A stretch of DNA of 64,000 nucleotides from JAXMHB01 sp046346965 (lineage in GTDB: Bacteria > Pseudomonadota > Gammaproteobacteria > Xanthomonadales > SZUA-5), in NCBI GenBank assembly GCA_046346965.1, contig JAXMHB010000007.1, forward strand, positions 183,620 through 247,619, given 5' to 3'. This document shows, piece after piece, positions 44,202 to 53,922 of the stretch (within the stretch, counting starts at the first letter, position 1; each line of letters begins with the position of its first letter). Below the pieces are notes generated by a model. That model was not told the origin of the DNA. It worked only from the letters and a program-made list of their open reading frames with translations, and searched no databases. Both the position numbers and the translations under genes were made by a program.

Positions 44202-47200
44202 ATGACCCTCGCCGAAATCGCCCTGAAGCGTCCGGTCACCACGATCATGCTGTTCATCAGCTGCGTGGTGTTTGGTTTGTTGAGCGCGCGGCTGCTGAAG
44301 CTGGAGTTCTTTCCCGAGCTCGATGCGCCCTTCATCCTGGTGCAGGTGCCCTATCCCGGCGCCACACCCAAGGAAGTGGAGCGTGAGATCGTGCGGCCGC
44401 TGGAGGAGTCGCTGTCAACGATCTCCGGCATCGACACCATGTACGCGAACGCCGATGAGAACGGCGCCACCATCTTCATGGTGTTCGACTGGGGCCGCAA
44501 TCTGAAGGTGAAGTTGTCCGAGGTGCGCGAGCGCGTCGATGCCGCCCGCGGCGAGTTGCCGAACGATATTCAGCGCATCCAGGTGCTCAAGTTCTCGACC
44601 AATGACGAGCCGGTGCTGCAGATCCGGTTGTCGAGCACTACCGGCAATCTGCTGGATGCCTACGATCTGCTGGAACGCCGAATCAAGCGGCCGCTGGAGC
44701 GCATTCCCGGCGTCGCCGCGGTGGAGTTGTCCGGCGTCGAGCAGAGCGAAGTGCGCATCGATCTGCTGCCCGAGCGCATCGCCTCGCACAATGTGGATCT
44801 GAACGCGCTGTCCCAGCGCCTGTCGCAGGCCAATTTCTCCACCTCGGCCGGCTTGATACACGACGGCGACTACCGTTTCCGCGTGCAGCCGGTCGGTGAG
44901 ATCCGGACGCTGGACGAGTACGGCAACCTGGTGATCGGCGCCAATGGTCTGCGCCTGAAGGACATCGCCGAGATCCGCTACGCACCGCGCGAGATCAACT
45001 TCCGGCGCATCCTGAACGGCAACTACGCGGTGGGCGTGGATATCCGTCGCGAGCGCGGCGCCAATCTGGTGGAAGTGTGCGAGCGCGTCATGGCCGAGGT
45101 GCGCAAGATCGAGGCCAGCGGCGCGCTGGCGGGCATCGAGCTGTACATGATCGGCAACCAGGGCGAGGGCGTCACCCAGTCGATGGGCGAGCTCATCGAT
45201 TCTGGTTGGGAGGGCATGCTGTTCTCGCTGCTGATCCTGTACTTCTTCCTGCGCCACTGGCCGAGCACCTTGATGGTCTCGCTGTCGGTGCCGATCTGCA
45301 TCGCGATCAGCCTGGGCGCGATGTACTTCCTCGGGCTGACGCTGAATGTGCTGACCATGATGGGCCTGCTGCTCGGTGTGGGCATGCTGGTTGACAACGC
45401 AGTGGTGGTGACCGAGAGCATCTATCAGCAGCGCGAGAAGCGGCCGCATGACAAGATCGGCACCGCCATCGAAGGCACGCGCATGGTGCAGTTGGCGGTC
45501 AGCGCCGGCACGCTGACCAGCATCATCGTGTTCCTGCCCAATGTGTTCGGCGGTACCACCCAGGTCGGCATTTTCCTCTACTACGTGGCGATGCCAATGG
45601 CGGTCGCGCTGCTGGCGTCCTGGTTCGTCGCGGTCAGCATCATCCCGATGCTGGCGGCGCGCATCGAGCCGCCCAAAGGGCTGGCGCAGGTGCGCATCGT
45701 CGAGCAGTGGAAGCGCCAGTATGGCCGCGCGCTGGAATGGTCGCTCCGCCATCGCGGCTGGACCTTGTTCGCGATCCTGATGGTGTTCTTCAGCATCGCG
45801 ATCCCATTGAAGTTCGTGAAGAGCGATTTCTTCGGCGGCGCGGCAGATCGCGACTTTGCCATCGGCTATGAGCTGAACGGCCGTTACCAGCTCGAACAAA
45901 TGGAGCAGGCGGCGCGCACGGTCGAGGCTTATTTGTTGAAAAACAAGGAAGAACTGGAGATCGAGTCGGTCTACAGCTGGATCTCCGAAGACCAGGGCAT
46001 GCAGACGCGCTTGCAGCTGACCAAGGGCGACGCCGCACACAAGCCGGTGGAAGAGATCAAGGAGCTGGTGCGCAAAGGGCTGCCGCAGATCGCCATCGGC
46101 AAGCTGCAGGTGGACGTGAACTTCGGCGGGCCCGGCGGTGGCGGCGGTGCGGGCGACAACCAGACGCTGTCGATCAATGTCACCGGCGATTCGACCGAGG
46201 TGTTGATGGGGCTGGCGAACGAGGTGTCGCGCTTGCTGGCGCAACGGCCGGAGTTCGCCGAAGTGCGCACCACCGACAATCAGGAGCAGCAGGAACTGCA
46301 GGTGCGGGTGGATCGCGAACGCGCGGCGAACCTCGGTTTCGACCCGGCCCAGGTCGGTCGATTGATTCAGGTGGCGATGCGCGGCGTGCCTTTGCGCGAG
46401 TTTCGCCAGGGCGATACCGAGGTGCCGGTGTGGCTGCGCTTCAAGGATGCGCAGTCGCTGTCGCTGGACGATCTGAAGGAGCTGCGCGTCACGCGGCCGG
46501 ATGGCAGCTCGGTGCCGCTGTCGGCGCTGGTGACGGTGGAAATGAATCCGGGTCCGAGCGGCATCAGCCGACAGGATCGCGAAACCGGCCGTTCGATCAC
46601 GCTGGAACTGAAGCCCGGTGGTGATCTGGGTCTGGCGACCAAGGCGATCGAACAGGTGCTGGCGAACTATCCCTTCCCGGCCGGCTACAGCTACAACATG
46701 GGCCAGCGCTTCCAGAACGAGGACGCCGCCGCGCAGGAGATGGTGTTCCTGTTCCTGCTGTCCATCGTGTTGATTTTCATGGTGATGGCGGCGCTGTTCG
46801 AGTCCGCGCTGTATCCGATCGCGATCCTGGTGTCGATCGTGTTTGCAGTGGTTGGCGTCTACTGGACCTTCCTGCTGACCGGCACCACCTTCTCGGTGAT
46901 GGCCTTCATCGGCATGCTGATCCTCACCGGCGTGGTGGTGAACAACGGCATCATCCTGATCGAGCACGTCAACAATCTGCGACGCAACGGCCACAGTCGC
47001 CACGAGGCGCTGGTGCTCGGCGGCACCGAGCGTCTGCGTCCGATCCTGATCACCACCGGGGCGACCGTGCTTGGCCTGCTGCCGCTGTGCTTCAGCGATG
47101 TGAGTATCGGCAGCAACGGCCCGCCGTACTTCCCGATGGCGCGCGCCATTGCCGGCGGTCTGGTGTTTTCCACGGCGGTCACCTTGCTGGTACTGCCGAC

Positions 47201-47297
47201 GATCTACGCGGTGTTGGAAGACACGGCCGAACGCTGCAAGCGGGTCTGGCGCCGCGCAGCGCCCGCGGTGGGTCCCGAGGAGGCGACCGCAGGCTGA
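44202..47297 (+). CDS. RND efflux permease, second of two
   Basis: Predicted 1031-residue RND transporter, near the usual AcrB length. Opening MTLAEIALKRPVTTIMLFIS, TM4 GMLVDNAVVVTES (Asp398, Asn399) and TM10 GVVVNNGIILIEHVNN (Asn914 at the AcrB Lys position) show the same non-AcrB relay residues as the first permease. A Gly-rich loop (GGPGGGGGAGDN) is inserted in the second periplasmic region. It is 224 bases downstream of the first permease. A complex of one adaptor and two permeases is likely but not proven. Confidence 0.9.
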   Translation: MTLAEIALKRPVTTIMLFISCVVFGLLSARLLKLEFFPELDAPFILVQVPYPGATPKEVEREIVRPLEESLSTISGIDTMYANADENGATIFMVFDWGRNLKVKLSEVRERVDAARGELPNDIQRIQVLKFSTNDEPVLQIRLSSTTGNLLDAYDLLERRIKRPLERIPGVAAVELSGVEQSEVRIDLLPERIASHNVDLNALSQRLSQANFSTSAGLIHDGDYRFRVQPVGEIRTLDEYGNLVIGANGLRLKDIAEIRYAPREINFRRILNGNYAVGVDIRRERGANLVEVCERVMAEVRKIEASGALAGIELYMIGNQGEGVTQSMGELIDSGWEGMLFSLLILYFFLRHWPSTLMVSLSVPICIAISLGAMYFLGLTLNVLTMMGLLLGVGMLVDNAVVVTESIYQQREKRPHDKIGTAIEGTRMVQLAVSAGTLTSIIVFLPNVFGGTTQVGIFLYYVAMPMAVALLASWFVAVSIIPMLAARIEPPKGLAQVRIVEQWKRQYGRALEWSLRHRGWTLFAILMVFFSIAIPLKFVKSDFFGGAADRDFAIGYELNGRYQLEQMEQAARTVEAYLLKNKEELEIESVYSWISEDQGMQTRLQLTKGDAAHKPVEEIKELVRKGLPQIAIGKLQVDVNFGGPGGGGGAGDNQTLSINVTGDSTEVLMGLANEVSRLLAQRPEFAEVRTTDNQEQQELQVRVDRERAANLGFDPAQVGRLIQVAMRGVPLREFRQGDTEVPVWLRFKDAQSLSLDDLKELRVTRPDGSSVPLSALVTVEMNPGPSGISRQDRETGRSITLELKPGGDLGLATKAIEQVLANYPFPAGYSYNMGQRFQNEDAAAQEMVFLFLLSIVLIFMVMAALFESALYPIAILVSIVFAVVGVYWTFLLTGTTFSVMAFIGMLILTGVVVNNGIILIEHVNNLRRNGHSRHEALVLGGTERLRPILITTGATVLGLLPLCFSDVSIGSNGPPYFPMARAIAGGLVFSTAVTLLVLPTIYAVLEDTAERCKRVWRRAAPAVGPEEATAG

Positions 47298-47386
47298 TCG
47301 CGCCGCGGCGGGGACGATCACAACGCGTGCCCGCTGCGTGCAGGTATGATCCGGCGCCTTGCTATCCTAGGTGAAGAGGTTGGCGC

Positions 47387-48034
47387 GTGTTTGAGATTCT
47401 GAAGACGGGCGGCTGGGTCATGATTCCGCTGGTGCTGGCATCGATCGTGATGCTGGGCATCATCCTGGAACGCCTGTGGACGCTGCGGCGGGCCTCCGTG
47501 GTGCCGCCCAAACTGGGCGCCGAAGTGCGTGCCTGGGCGCGATCGGCCAAGATCGAGCGCGATCACCTGGAAAAACTGCGCGGAAACTCGCCGCTGGGCG
47601 CCGTGCTCGCGGTCGTCGTGGCGCATCGCCAGCGCTCGCGCGAGATCATTCGCGACAAGGCTGAGGAAGCCGGGCGACAGGTGGTGCACCAGTTAGGTCG
47701 TTACCTGAACACCCTCGGCACCATCGCCACCATTTCGCCGCTGCTGGGTCTGATCGGCACGGTCTCCGGCTTGATCCGCATGTTTCTGGTGATCACCAAG
47801 GCGGGCATCGGCGACGCCAACGCGCTCGCCGGTGGCATCGGCGAGGCGCTGGTCGCCACCGCTTTTGGCCTCTGCGTCGCCGTCATCGCCTATCTGTTCC
47901 ATCGCTATCTGCGCGGCAAGGTGCTGGATCTGGCCATGGATCTGGAGCGAGAGGCCGGGCTGCTGATCGATGCGCTGGAGCACCCGCCGGAAGCGGCGGC
48001 GGCGCCGACCGCGCCGGCGAGGGCCGCGCGATGA
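47387..48034 (+). CDS. exbB: ExbB/TolQ/MotA-family proton channel
   Basis: Predicted 215-residue inner-membrane channel of the TonB/Tol energiser. Three helices are visible: MIPLVLASIVMLGIILERLW, then TLGTIATISPLLGLIGTVSG and GGIGEALVATAFGLCVAVIA. The last two contain the conserved Thr and Pro-Leu-Leu-Gly-Leu-Gly-Thr-type region. GTG start at 47387. Its stop overlaps the exbD ATG. It likely powers TonB receptors such as the one at 11122. Confidence 0.92.
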   Translation: MFEILKTGGWVMIPLVLASIVMLGIILERLWTLRRASVVPPKLGAEVRAWARSAKIERDHLEKLRGNSPLGAVLAVVVAHRQRSREIIRDKAEEAGRQVVHQLGRYLNTLGTIATISPLLGLIGTVSGLIRMFLVITKAGIGDANALAGGIGEALVATAFGLCVAVIAYLFHRYLRGKVLDLAMDLEREAGLLIDALEHPPEAAAAPTAPARAAR

Positions 48035-48453
48035 AGTTCACCGCCCCGGAGAGCGACGAACCGGAGATCACGGTGATCCCGCTGATCGACGTGATCCTGG
48101 TCCTGCTGATCTTCTTCATGGCCACCGCCACCTTCGATCAGAACTCGCGCATCAAGGTGCAGTTGCCGGAATCCAGCAGCGAAGCCGCGGCAGACACGGC
48201 GCAGCCGCTGATCGTGCAGATCGATGCCGATGGCCGTTATTTCGTCAACAACAGCGAGGTGCTGAACGCCGGCATCGACACGCTGAAGTCGGCGCTGGCG
48301 CAACTGGGTGGCGATCCGGCCAAGCAGGCTGTGGTGCTGCGCGCCGATGCCCGCACCCAGCATCAGGCCGTGGTGACCGCCATGGATGCGCTGGCGCAGA
48401 GCGGCTATCGCAATCTGTCGATCGCGACGGTGCGCGCCAACGACGGCGGCTGA
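48031..48453 (+). CDS. exbD: ExbD/TolR-family protein
   Basis: Predicted 140-residue single-pass partner of ExbB. The helix ITVIPLIDVILVLLIFFMAT contains the essential Asp (PLIDVIL). The periplasmic domain ends VTAMDALAQSGYRNLSIAT, as in the family. ATG at 48031 overlaps the exbB stop by four bases. The msbA ATG follows five bases later, making an exbBD-msbA-lpxK operon known from Pseudomonas and Xanthomonas relatives. Confidence 0.93.
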   Translation: MKFTAPESDEPEITVIPLIDVILVLLIFFMATATFDQNSRIKVQLPESSSEAAADTAQPLIVQIDADGRYFVNNSEVLNAGIDTLKSALAQLGGDPAKQAVVLRADARTQHQAVVTAMDALAQSGYRNLSIATVRANDGG

Positions 48454-48458
48454 GGCCG

Positions 48459-50234
48459 ATGGCGTCTTCCGCCGCGGCTCCCCAGGTGGATTCCGGGCGC
48501 TTGTATCGCCGCCTGTGGCCCTATGCGCGTCCGCATCGCCGGGTGGCCGTGCTGGCCCTGATCGGCATGGTGCTGGAGGCCAGCGTCGCCGCCGGCTTCA
48601 CCTCGCTGATGCAGCCCTTGCTCGACGACGCCCTCGGCGCGCGCAACAGCGCGGTCATCACCTGGTTGCCCTTCGCCATCATTGCGCTGTTCATCGCGCG
48701 CGGACTCGGCGTGTTCATCGGCGACTACGGGATGGCCTGGATCAGTCGACGCCTGATCGCCGACCTGCGTGCGCGTGTGTTCGACCGCTATTTGGTGCTG
48801 CCCTCGCGCTTCTTCGCTGAGCGCGCCAGTGGGGATGCGCTGGCGCGCCTCAGTTTTCAGGTGGAACAGATCGGTCAGGCTTGCACCGAGGGCATCAAGA
48901 TCTGGGTGCTGGACACGCTGATCATTCTTGGCCTGCTCGGTGTGATGACCTGGTACAGCCCGCGGCTGACGCTGTCGGTGCTGGTGGCCGGCCCGCTGAT
49001 CGCGCTGGTGGTGCGCACGGTCAGTCGGCGCTATCGCAAGATCAGCCGGCGCATCCAGAGTTCGGTGGCGGACGTCACCCAGATCGGCCAGGACGTGATC
49101 CTGGGCGAACGCGAGATCAAGATCTACGGCGGCCAGCAGGACGAGGCCGAGCGCTTCGCCCGCGTCAACGAACACAACCGCCGCCAGCACCTCAAGGTGG
49201 CGGCGACCAACGCGATGAGTTCGGCGCTGGTGCAGGTCCTGGCCGCCACCAGTCTGGCGCTGGTGGTCTATCTGGCCACCCGTCCGGGCGAGCTGGAGCG
49301 GCTGACGCCGGGTGCGTTCACCGCCTTCATGACCGCCATGCTGGCGATCCTGCCCTCGCTGAAACGGCTGACCAGTGCCCAGGCACTGATCCAGCGCGGG
49401 CTGGCGGCGGCGGAATCGGTGTTCGAGATCCTGGATCAGCCGGCCGAACCGGACAGCGGCACGCTGGCGCCGACGCGCGTGCGCGGCGACGTGCGTTTCG
49501 AGGGCGTCAGCCTGCGTTATCCGGGTCGCGAGGACTACGCGCTGCGCGACATTCACCTGTGCATTGCCGCCGGCGAAACCGTCGCGCTGGTGGGCCGCTC
49601 GGGTAGCGGCAAGAGCAGCCTGGTGGCGTTGCTGGCGCGATTTCTGGCGCCGGAGCGCGGACAGGTGCTGATCGACGACGCGCCGATCGAGCACTACCAG
49701 CTGCGCGCGCTGCGCCAGCAGCTGGCGCTGGTCAGTCAGCAGATCGTGCTGTTCAACGACAGCGTGGCGCGCAACATTGCTTACGGCGATTTGCGCCGGG
49801 CTGAGCCCGCTGCGATCGAGGCGGCGGCGCGGGCGGCGCATGCCTGGGAGTTCATCGAGCAGCTGCCGCAAGGGCTGGACACGCCGATCGGCGAGCGCGG
49901 GGCGGCTTTGTCAGGCGGGCAGCGCCAGCGTCTGGCCATTGCCCGCGCCTGGCTGAAGGACGCGCCGATCCTGATCCTCGACGAGGCCACCAGCGCGCTC
50001 GACAACCGCTCCGAGCGTCAGGTCCAGGCCGCGCTGAAGACCGCGATGCAAGGGCGCACGACGATCGTCATCGCACATCGGCTGAGCACGGTGGAGCAGG
50101 CTGATCGCATCGTCGTGATGGACGAGGGCCGCATCGTCGAGCAGGGCACGCATGCCGAGCTGCTGGCGCGCGGCGGCATGTATGCGCAGCTGTATCGCTC
50201 GCGCGAGGATGGGGCCGATGCGGATATCCCCTGA
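48459..50234 (+). CDS. msbA: lipid A flippase MsbA
   Basis: Predicted 591-residue ABC half-transporter that flips core-lipid A across the inner membrane. Six N-terminal helices (GMVLEASVAAGFTSLMQPLL etc.) precede a nucleotide-binding domain with Walker A GRSGSGKSS, Q loop VSQQIVLFN, signature LSGGQRQR, Walker B ILILDEATSALD and H loop IAHRLS. It overlaps lpxK by 17 bases, which supports joint function in lipid A assembly. Confidence 0.95.
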   Translation: MASSAAAPQVDSGRLYRRLWPYARPHRRVAVLALIGMVLEASVAAGFTSLMQPLLDDALGARNSAVITWLPFAIIALFIARGLGVFIGDYGMAWISRRLIADLRARVFDRYLVLPSRFFAERASGDALARLSFQVEQIGQACTEGIKIWVLDTLIILGLLGVMTWYSPRLTLSVLVAGPLIALVVRTVSRRYRKISRRIQSSVADVTQIGQDVILGEREIKIYGGQQDEAERFARVNEHNRRQHLKVAATNAMSSALVQVLAATSLALVVYLATRPGELERLTPGAFTAFMTAMLAILPSLKRLTSAQALIQRGLAAAESVFEILDQPAEPDSGTLAPTRVRGDVRFEGVSLRYPGREDYALRDIHLCIAAGETVALVGRSGSGKSSLVALLARFLAPERGQVLIDDAPIEHYQLRALRQQLALVSQQIVLFNDSVARNIAYGDLRRAEPAAIEAAARAAHAWEFIEQLPQGLDTPIGERGAALSGGQRQRLAIARAWLKDAPILILDEATSALDNRSERQVQAALKTAMQGRTTIVIAHRLSTVEQADRIVVMDEGRIVEQGTHAELLARGGMYAQLYRSREDGADADIP

Positions 50235-51216
50235 GCGCGAGGCGGCCCTGCAGGCGATCTGGTACGGCGGCCGGCCGCCGGGACTGGGCCTGCGCGCGCT
50301 GGCGCTGCTGTATCGGGTGTTGCGCGGGCTGACGCTGCTGCCCTGGTGGCTGCGCCTGCGGCGTCCGCAAGTCTTTGATGTACCGGTGGTCGTGGTCGGC
50401 AATCTCGCGGTAGGCGGCACCGGAAAAACCCCGCTCGTGATCGCCCTCGTCGAGGCGCTGCGCGCGCGCGGAGTTGGTGTCGGCGTCGTCAGTCGCGGCT
50501 ACGGACGGCACACGCGCGGCGTGCATCTGGTGGATCGCGGCAGCCGCGCCAGCGATGTCGGCGACGAGCCGCTGCTGATCGCCCGGCGCACGCGTGCTCC
50601 GGTCGCGGTGGGAGAGGATCGCGTCGCGGCGCTCAAGCGCCTGATCGGCGTCGTGCCGCTGGATCTGGTGATCGCCGACGATGGGCTGGAGCACCACGCG
50701 CTGGGACGCGCCGCCGAGATCGTCGTGATCGACGGCAGTCGGGGCTTTGGCAACGGCCTGCTGCTGCCGGCCGGGCCGCTGCGCGCGCCGCGCGCGCGCC
50801 TGCGCGGCGTGTTGGCAGAAGTTTGGAACGGCGCGCCGCCGCCCGGGCAGCCCGCGGCGCCCTGCATGCGCATCGTGCCGACGGCTTTGCGGCCGCTGGG
50901 CGGCGGGCCGGCGCACGCCTTGGCGGACTGGCGCGGTCGCCGTGCCCACTTGGTCGCGGGCACCGGCAATCCGGCACGGGTATTTGAGACCGTGCGCGGA
51001 CTGGGGATCGAGGTCATCGAGCATCCGCTGCCGGACCACAGCGATTACCGCGAGGGTCCGCCGAGCTTCGACGATGGGCTGCCGGTCATCACCACGGAAA
51101 AGGATGCGGTGAAGCTGGCGCCGCGCGCTGATTGGTATGTGCTGGAAACCAGCGCCGAACTGCCGCAGGGGCTGGTTGACGCCCTGTTGCAGGCACTGAA
51201 ACTGGAGATCGATTGA
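50218..51216 (+). CDS. lpxK: tetraacyldisaccharide 4'-kinase
   Basis: Predicted 332-residue kinase of the lipid A pathway. The P-loop VVVGNLAVGGTGKTPLVIAL, SRGYGRHTRG, DDGLEHHAL and IDGSRGFGNG are all canonical. It phosphorylates the 4' position of the lipid A disaccharide at the inner membrane. It lies between msbA (overlap of 17 bases) and the kdsB fusion (gap of one base). Confidence 0.95.
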   Translation: MRISPEREAALQAIWYGGRPPGLGLRALALLYRVLRGLTLLPWWLRLRRPQVFDVPVVVVGNLAVGGTGKTPLVIALVEALRARGVGVGVVSRGYGRHTRGVHLVDRGSRASDVGDEPLLIARRTRAPVAVGEDRVAALKRLIGVVPLDLVIADDGLEHHALGRAAEIVVIDGSRGFGNGLLLPAGPLRAPRARLRGVLAEVWNGAPPPGQPAAPCMRIVPTALRPLGGGPAHALADWRGRRAHLVAGTGNPARVFETVRGLGIEVIEHPLPDHSDYREGPPSFDDGLPVITTEKDAVKLAPRADWYVLETSAELPQGLVDALLQALKLEID

Positions 51217-51217
51217 T

Positions 51218-52489
51218 ATGGGCGAGCGCCTGATCATCGCCATGCCGGCGCGTTACGGCGCCAGCCGGCTGCCCGGCAAGCCTTTGCTCGAGATTGCCGG
51301 CAAGCCACTGATTGCCCACGTCATCGAGCGCGCCGCGCAGATGCCGGGCTGCGAGCGCGTGGTCGCCACCGACGATCAGCGCATCGCCGATGTGGCCCGG
51401 TCGCTGGGCGTGGACGCCGTGCTCACGCGCAGCGACCACCCCACCGGCAGCGATCGTCTCGCCGAGGTGGCCGAGCGCCTGGGCTGGCCGGACGACAGCA
51501 TCGTCGTCAACCTGCAGGGCGACGAGCCATTGATGCCGCTGAGTTGTCTGCAGGCGGTGGTCGACGCACTGCGCGAAGATCCGGACGCCGCCGCGGCGAC
51601 GCTGGCGACGCCGATCGTGCACGCCGCCGAGGTCCACGATCCCGCCTGTGTGAAGGTCGTGGCCGATCAGCGTGGACGGGCGCTGTACTTCAGCCGCGCG
51701 CCGATCCCGTGGGCGCGCGATGCCTGGGCACAGGACCGCCAGGCGCTGCCGCCAGGCCTGCCGGTGCAGCGTCATCTGGGGCTGTACGCCTATCGGGCCG
51801 GCACGCTGCGCCGTTTTGCCGCGCTGCGGCAGACGCCGCTGGAGCGCTATGAATCGCTGGAGCAATTGCGGTTGCTGGAGAACGGCTTGGCAATCGCGTT
51901 GCGGGCGGCGCCCGAAGCCATCCCGCCGGGCGTCGACACGCCCGCCGATCTGGCGCGTGTGGCGCAGCTGCTGATGGCGGCGCGACCGACGCGCCGGCCG
52001 CGCGTGCTGTTCGTCTGCATGGGCAATATCTGTCGCTCGCCGTTGGCCGAGGCCGTGGCGCGGCAGCGCTTTGCCGAACTCGGGCTGGCGGTGGACGTCG
52101 CCTCGGCCGGCACCATCGGCTATCACCAGGGCGAGCCAGCGGATCGCGGCGCGCTGGGCATCGCCGCGGTCGAACACCTGGACCTGTCTGCGCACCGCGC
52201 ACGCCAGGTGCGCGCCAGTGACTTCGAGGACTACGATCTGATCGTGGCGCTGGACGATCGCAACCTGGCTGACCTGCAGGCGCGCTGCCCGGCGCCGCAG
52301 CGTCGCAAATTGTCGCGTCTCCTGGACTTCGCGCCGGGCTGCGGGCATCGTGAGGTGCCTGACCCCTACGGCGGCAGTCAGGCGGTGTTCGCGCAGGTAC
52401 TGGCGCTGATCCGCGCGGGCGTCGACGGTCTGGCGCAGCATCTGCGCAGCCGTGAGGGCGGGGAACTGCATCCGGGAGACGTGGTATGA
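51218..52489 (+). CDS. kdsB: CMP-Kdo synthetase fused to a low-molecular-weight protein tyrosine phosphatase
   Basis: Predicted 423-residue bifunctional protein. Residues 1 to ~250 are KdsB (AMPARYGASRLPGKPLLEI, VVNLQGDEPLMP, ALYFSRAPIPWARD), which makes CMP-Kdo for lipopolysaccharide. After a short linker (MAARPTRRP) residues ~261-423 are an LMW-PTP: the phosphatase loop is CMGNICRS with C267 and R273, and the general acid is D382 in PDPYGG. Most relatives encode kdsB alone or with a separate phosphatase gene. No stop or frameshift separates the parts. Co-regulation of Kdo activation and tyrosine dephosphorylation is inference. Confidence 0.92.
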   Translation: MGERLIIAMPARYGASRLPGKPLLEIAGKPLIAHVIERAAQMPGCERVVATDDQRIADVARSLGVDAVLTRSDHPTGSDRLAEVAERLGWPDDSIVVNLQGDEPLMPLSCLQAVVDALREDPDAAAATLATPIVHAAEVHDPACVKVVADQRGRALYFSRAPIPWARDAWAQDRQALPPGLPVQRHLGLYAYRAGTLRRFAALRQTPLERYESLEQLRLLENGLAIALRAAPEAIPPGVDTPADLARVAQLLMAARPTRRPRVLFVCMGNICRSPLAEAVARQRFAELGLAVDVASAGTIGYHQGEPADRGALGIAAVEHLDLSAHRARQVRASDFEDYDLIVALDDRNLADLQARCPAPQRRKLSRLLDFAPGCGHREVPDPYGGSQAVFAQVLALIRAGVDGLAQHLRSREGGELHPGDVV

Positions 52490-53916
52490 GCGGCGACATC
52501 TACCTGGCCGAACTGCCTGCCGATCTGGCCTGGGTGAATCTGGACGACGCTCTGCCGCTGGCCTCGCTGCGCGGCAAGGTGGTGCTGCTGAACTTCTGGT
52601 GCGGCTCCAGCATCGCCTGCGAGCAGCAGGCGCAGGAAATCCGCCAGCTGGAAGTGAAGTTCCACGACGGCATCGTCGTGCTGGCTATCCACACGCCCAA
52701 GCATCCGGCCGAGGCCGAGGATGCGCAGGTGCTGAAGACCGCCAACCGCTGGCATCTGCGCCATCCGGTAGCGAACGATCGCGAATGGCTGCTGTGGCGC
52801 CAACTCGGTATCGAGGTGTGGCCCAGCGTGGCGCTGATCGATCCGGATGGCAAGCTGGTCGGCATTTACGCCGGCGAAGGGCGCCGCGTAGAACTGGAAG
52901 ATCGCATCCAGGCCTTGCTTGATCAGGCCGCAGAGGCAGATCGCCGCAGCTTCGATGTGGCGCCCACCGGGCGCAAGCCCGAGCCGCGCGCACCGCTGCG
53001 CTTTCCCACCCGTCTGGCGGCCTCGGCCTCGCATTTGTATGTGGCCGACACCGGCTACAACCGCGTGCTGGAACTCAGCTTCGAGGGCCGCATCAACCGG
53101 CAGTTCGGCTCGGGCAATCCGGGCAACTGGGACGCGCGCGGCACCGAGGCGGGCTTTCGTGATCCGGTCGGGCTGGCGATCTGGAAGGACTATTTGTTCA
53201 TCGCCGACAGCGGCAATCACAGCATCCGCCGCGTGCGCCTGATGAGCGGCGACGTGGAAACGCTGGCCGGCAACGGCGTCTGCGAGCGCCCGCAGGGCAC
53301 CGATTTTTCGCAGCCGAAGACGGTGCCGCTGGCCACGCCGCTGGATCTGGCGGTGCTGAACGATCGCTTGTACATCGCGGTCGCCGGCTTGCATCAGATC
53401 TGGCAGCTGGACCTCGGTCGCGATGTGCTCAGTCTGTATGCCGGCAACGGCCGCGAGGATGCCGTCGATGGCTCCGGCAGTTTCAGCAGCTTCTCGCAGC
53501 CGAGTGGTATCGCCATCGGCAACGACAGCCTGTACGTCGCCGACGCGTCCTCCTCGGCGCTGCGTCAGTTGCGCTTGTACGATGGGCGCGTGCAGACGCT
53601 GATCCCCGGCGGACTGTTTGCCGATGGCGCCCAGGACGGCGCCGCTGGCGCCGGTCGCATGTGCCATCCCACCGCGGTGCACGCCGATCTGGCGCGTGGC
53701 GTGCTTTGGATTGCCGACACGCTCAATCACAAGCTGCGCGTGTATGCGATCGCCAAGAACGAGCTGAAGACGCTCAACGTCAACTACAAGCTGCACGGGC
53801 CGGCCGGCGTCTGCGTTGCCCAGCAGGCGGTCTGGATCGCCAACACCGACGCCCATGAAATCCTCAAGCTGGACCTGAAGTCCGGTCGCCTGGCGCGCTT
53901 GCCGATCAGCAGCTGA
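52486..53916 (+). CDS. thioredoxin-fold / NHL-repeat protein (NHLRC2-like)
   Basis: Predicted 476-residue protein. Residues ~1-145 have a thioredoxin-like fold, but the redox motif reads WCGSSIAC rather than CxxC, so its redox role is uncertain. Residues ~165-476 form an NHL beta-propeller with repeated blades such as HLYVADTGYNRVLEL, YLFIADSGNHSIRRV and SLYVADASSSALRQL. The layout matches NHLRC2-type proteins of unclear function. It has no signal peptide. ATG at 52486 overlaps the kdsB fusion stop by four bases. Confidence 0.8.
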   Translation: MSGDIYLAELPADLAWVNLDDALPLASLRGKVVLLNFWCGSSIACEQQAQEIRQLEVKFHDGIVVLAIHTPKHPAEAEDAQVLKTANRWHLRHPVANDREWLLWRQLGIEVWPSVALIDPDGKLVGIYAGEGRRVELEDRIQALLDQAAEADRRSFDVAPTGRKPEPRAPLRFPTRLAASASHLYVADTGYNRVLELSFEGRINRQFGSGNPGNWDARGTEAGFRDPVGLAIWKDYLFIADSGNHSIRRVRLMSGDVETLAGNGVCERPQGTDFSQPKTVPLATPLDLAVLNDRLYIAVAGLHQIWQLDLGRDVLSLYAGNGREDAVDGSGSFSSFSQPSGIAIGNDSLYVADASSSALRQLRLYDGRVQTLIPGGLFADGAQDGAAGAGRMCHPTAVHADLARGVLWIADTLNHKLRVYAIAKNELKTLNVNYKLHGPAGVCVAQQAVWIANTDAHEILKLDLKSGRLARLPISS

Positions 53917-53922
53917 GCGGGC

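Noticed and set aside
44415..47321. 968-codon minus-strand frame opposite the second RND permease
   Set aside because: Antisense shadow of a clear RND transporter.
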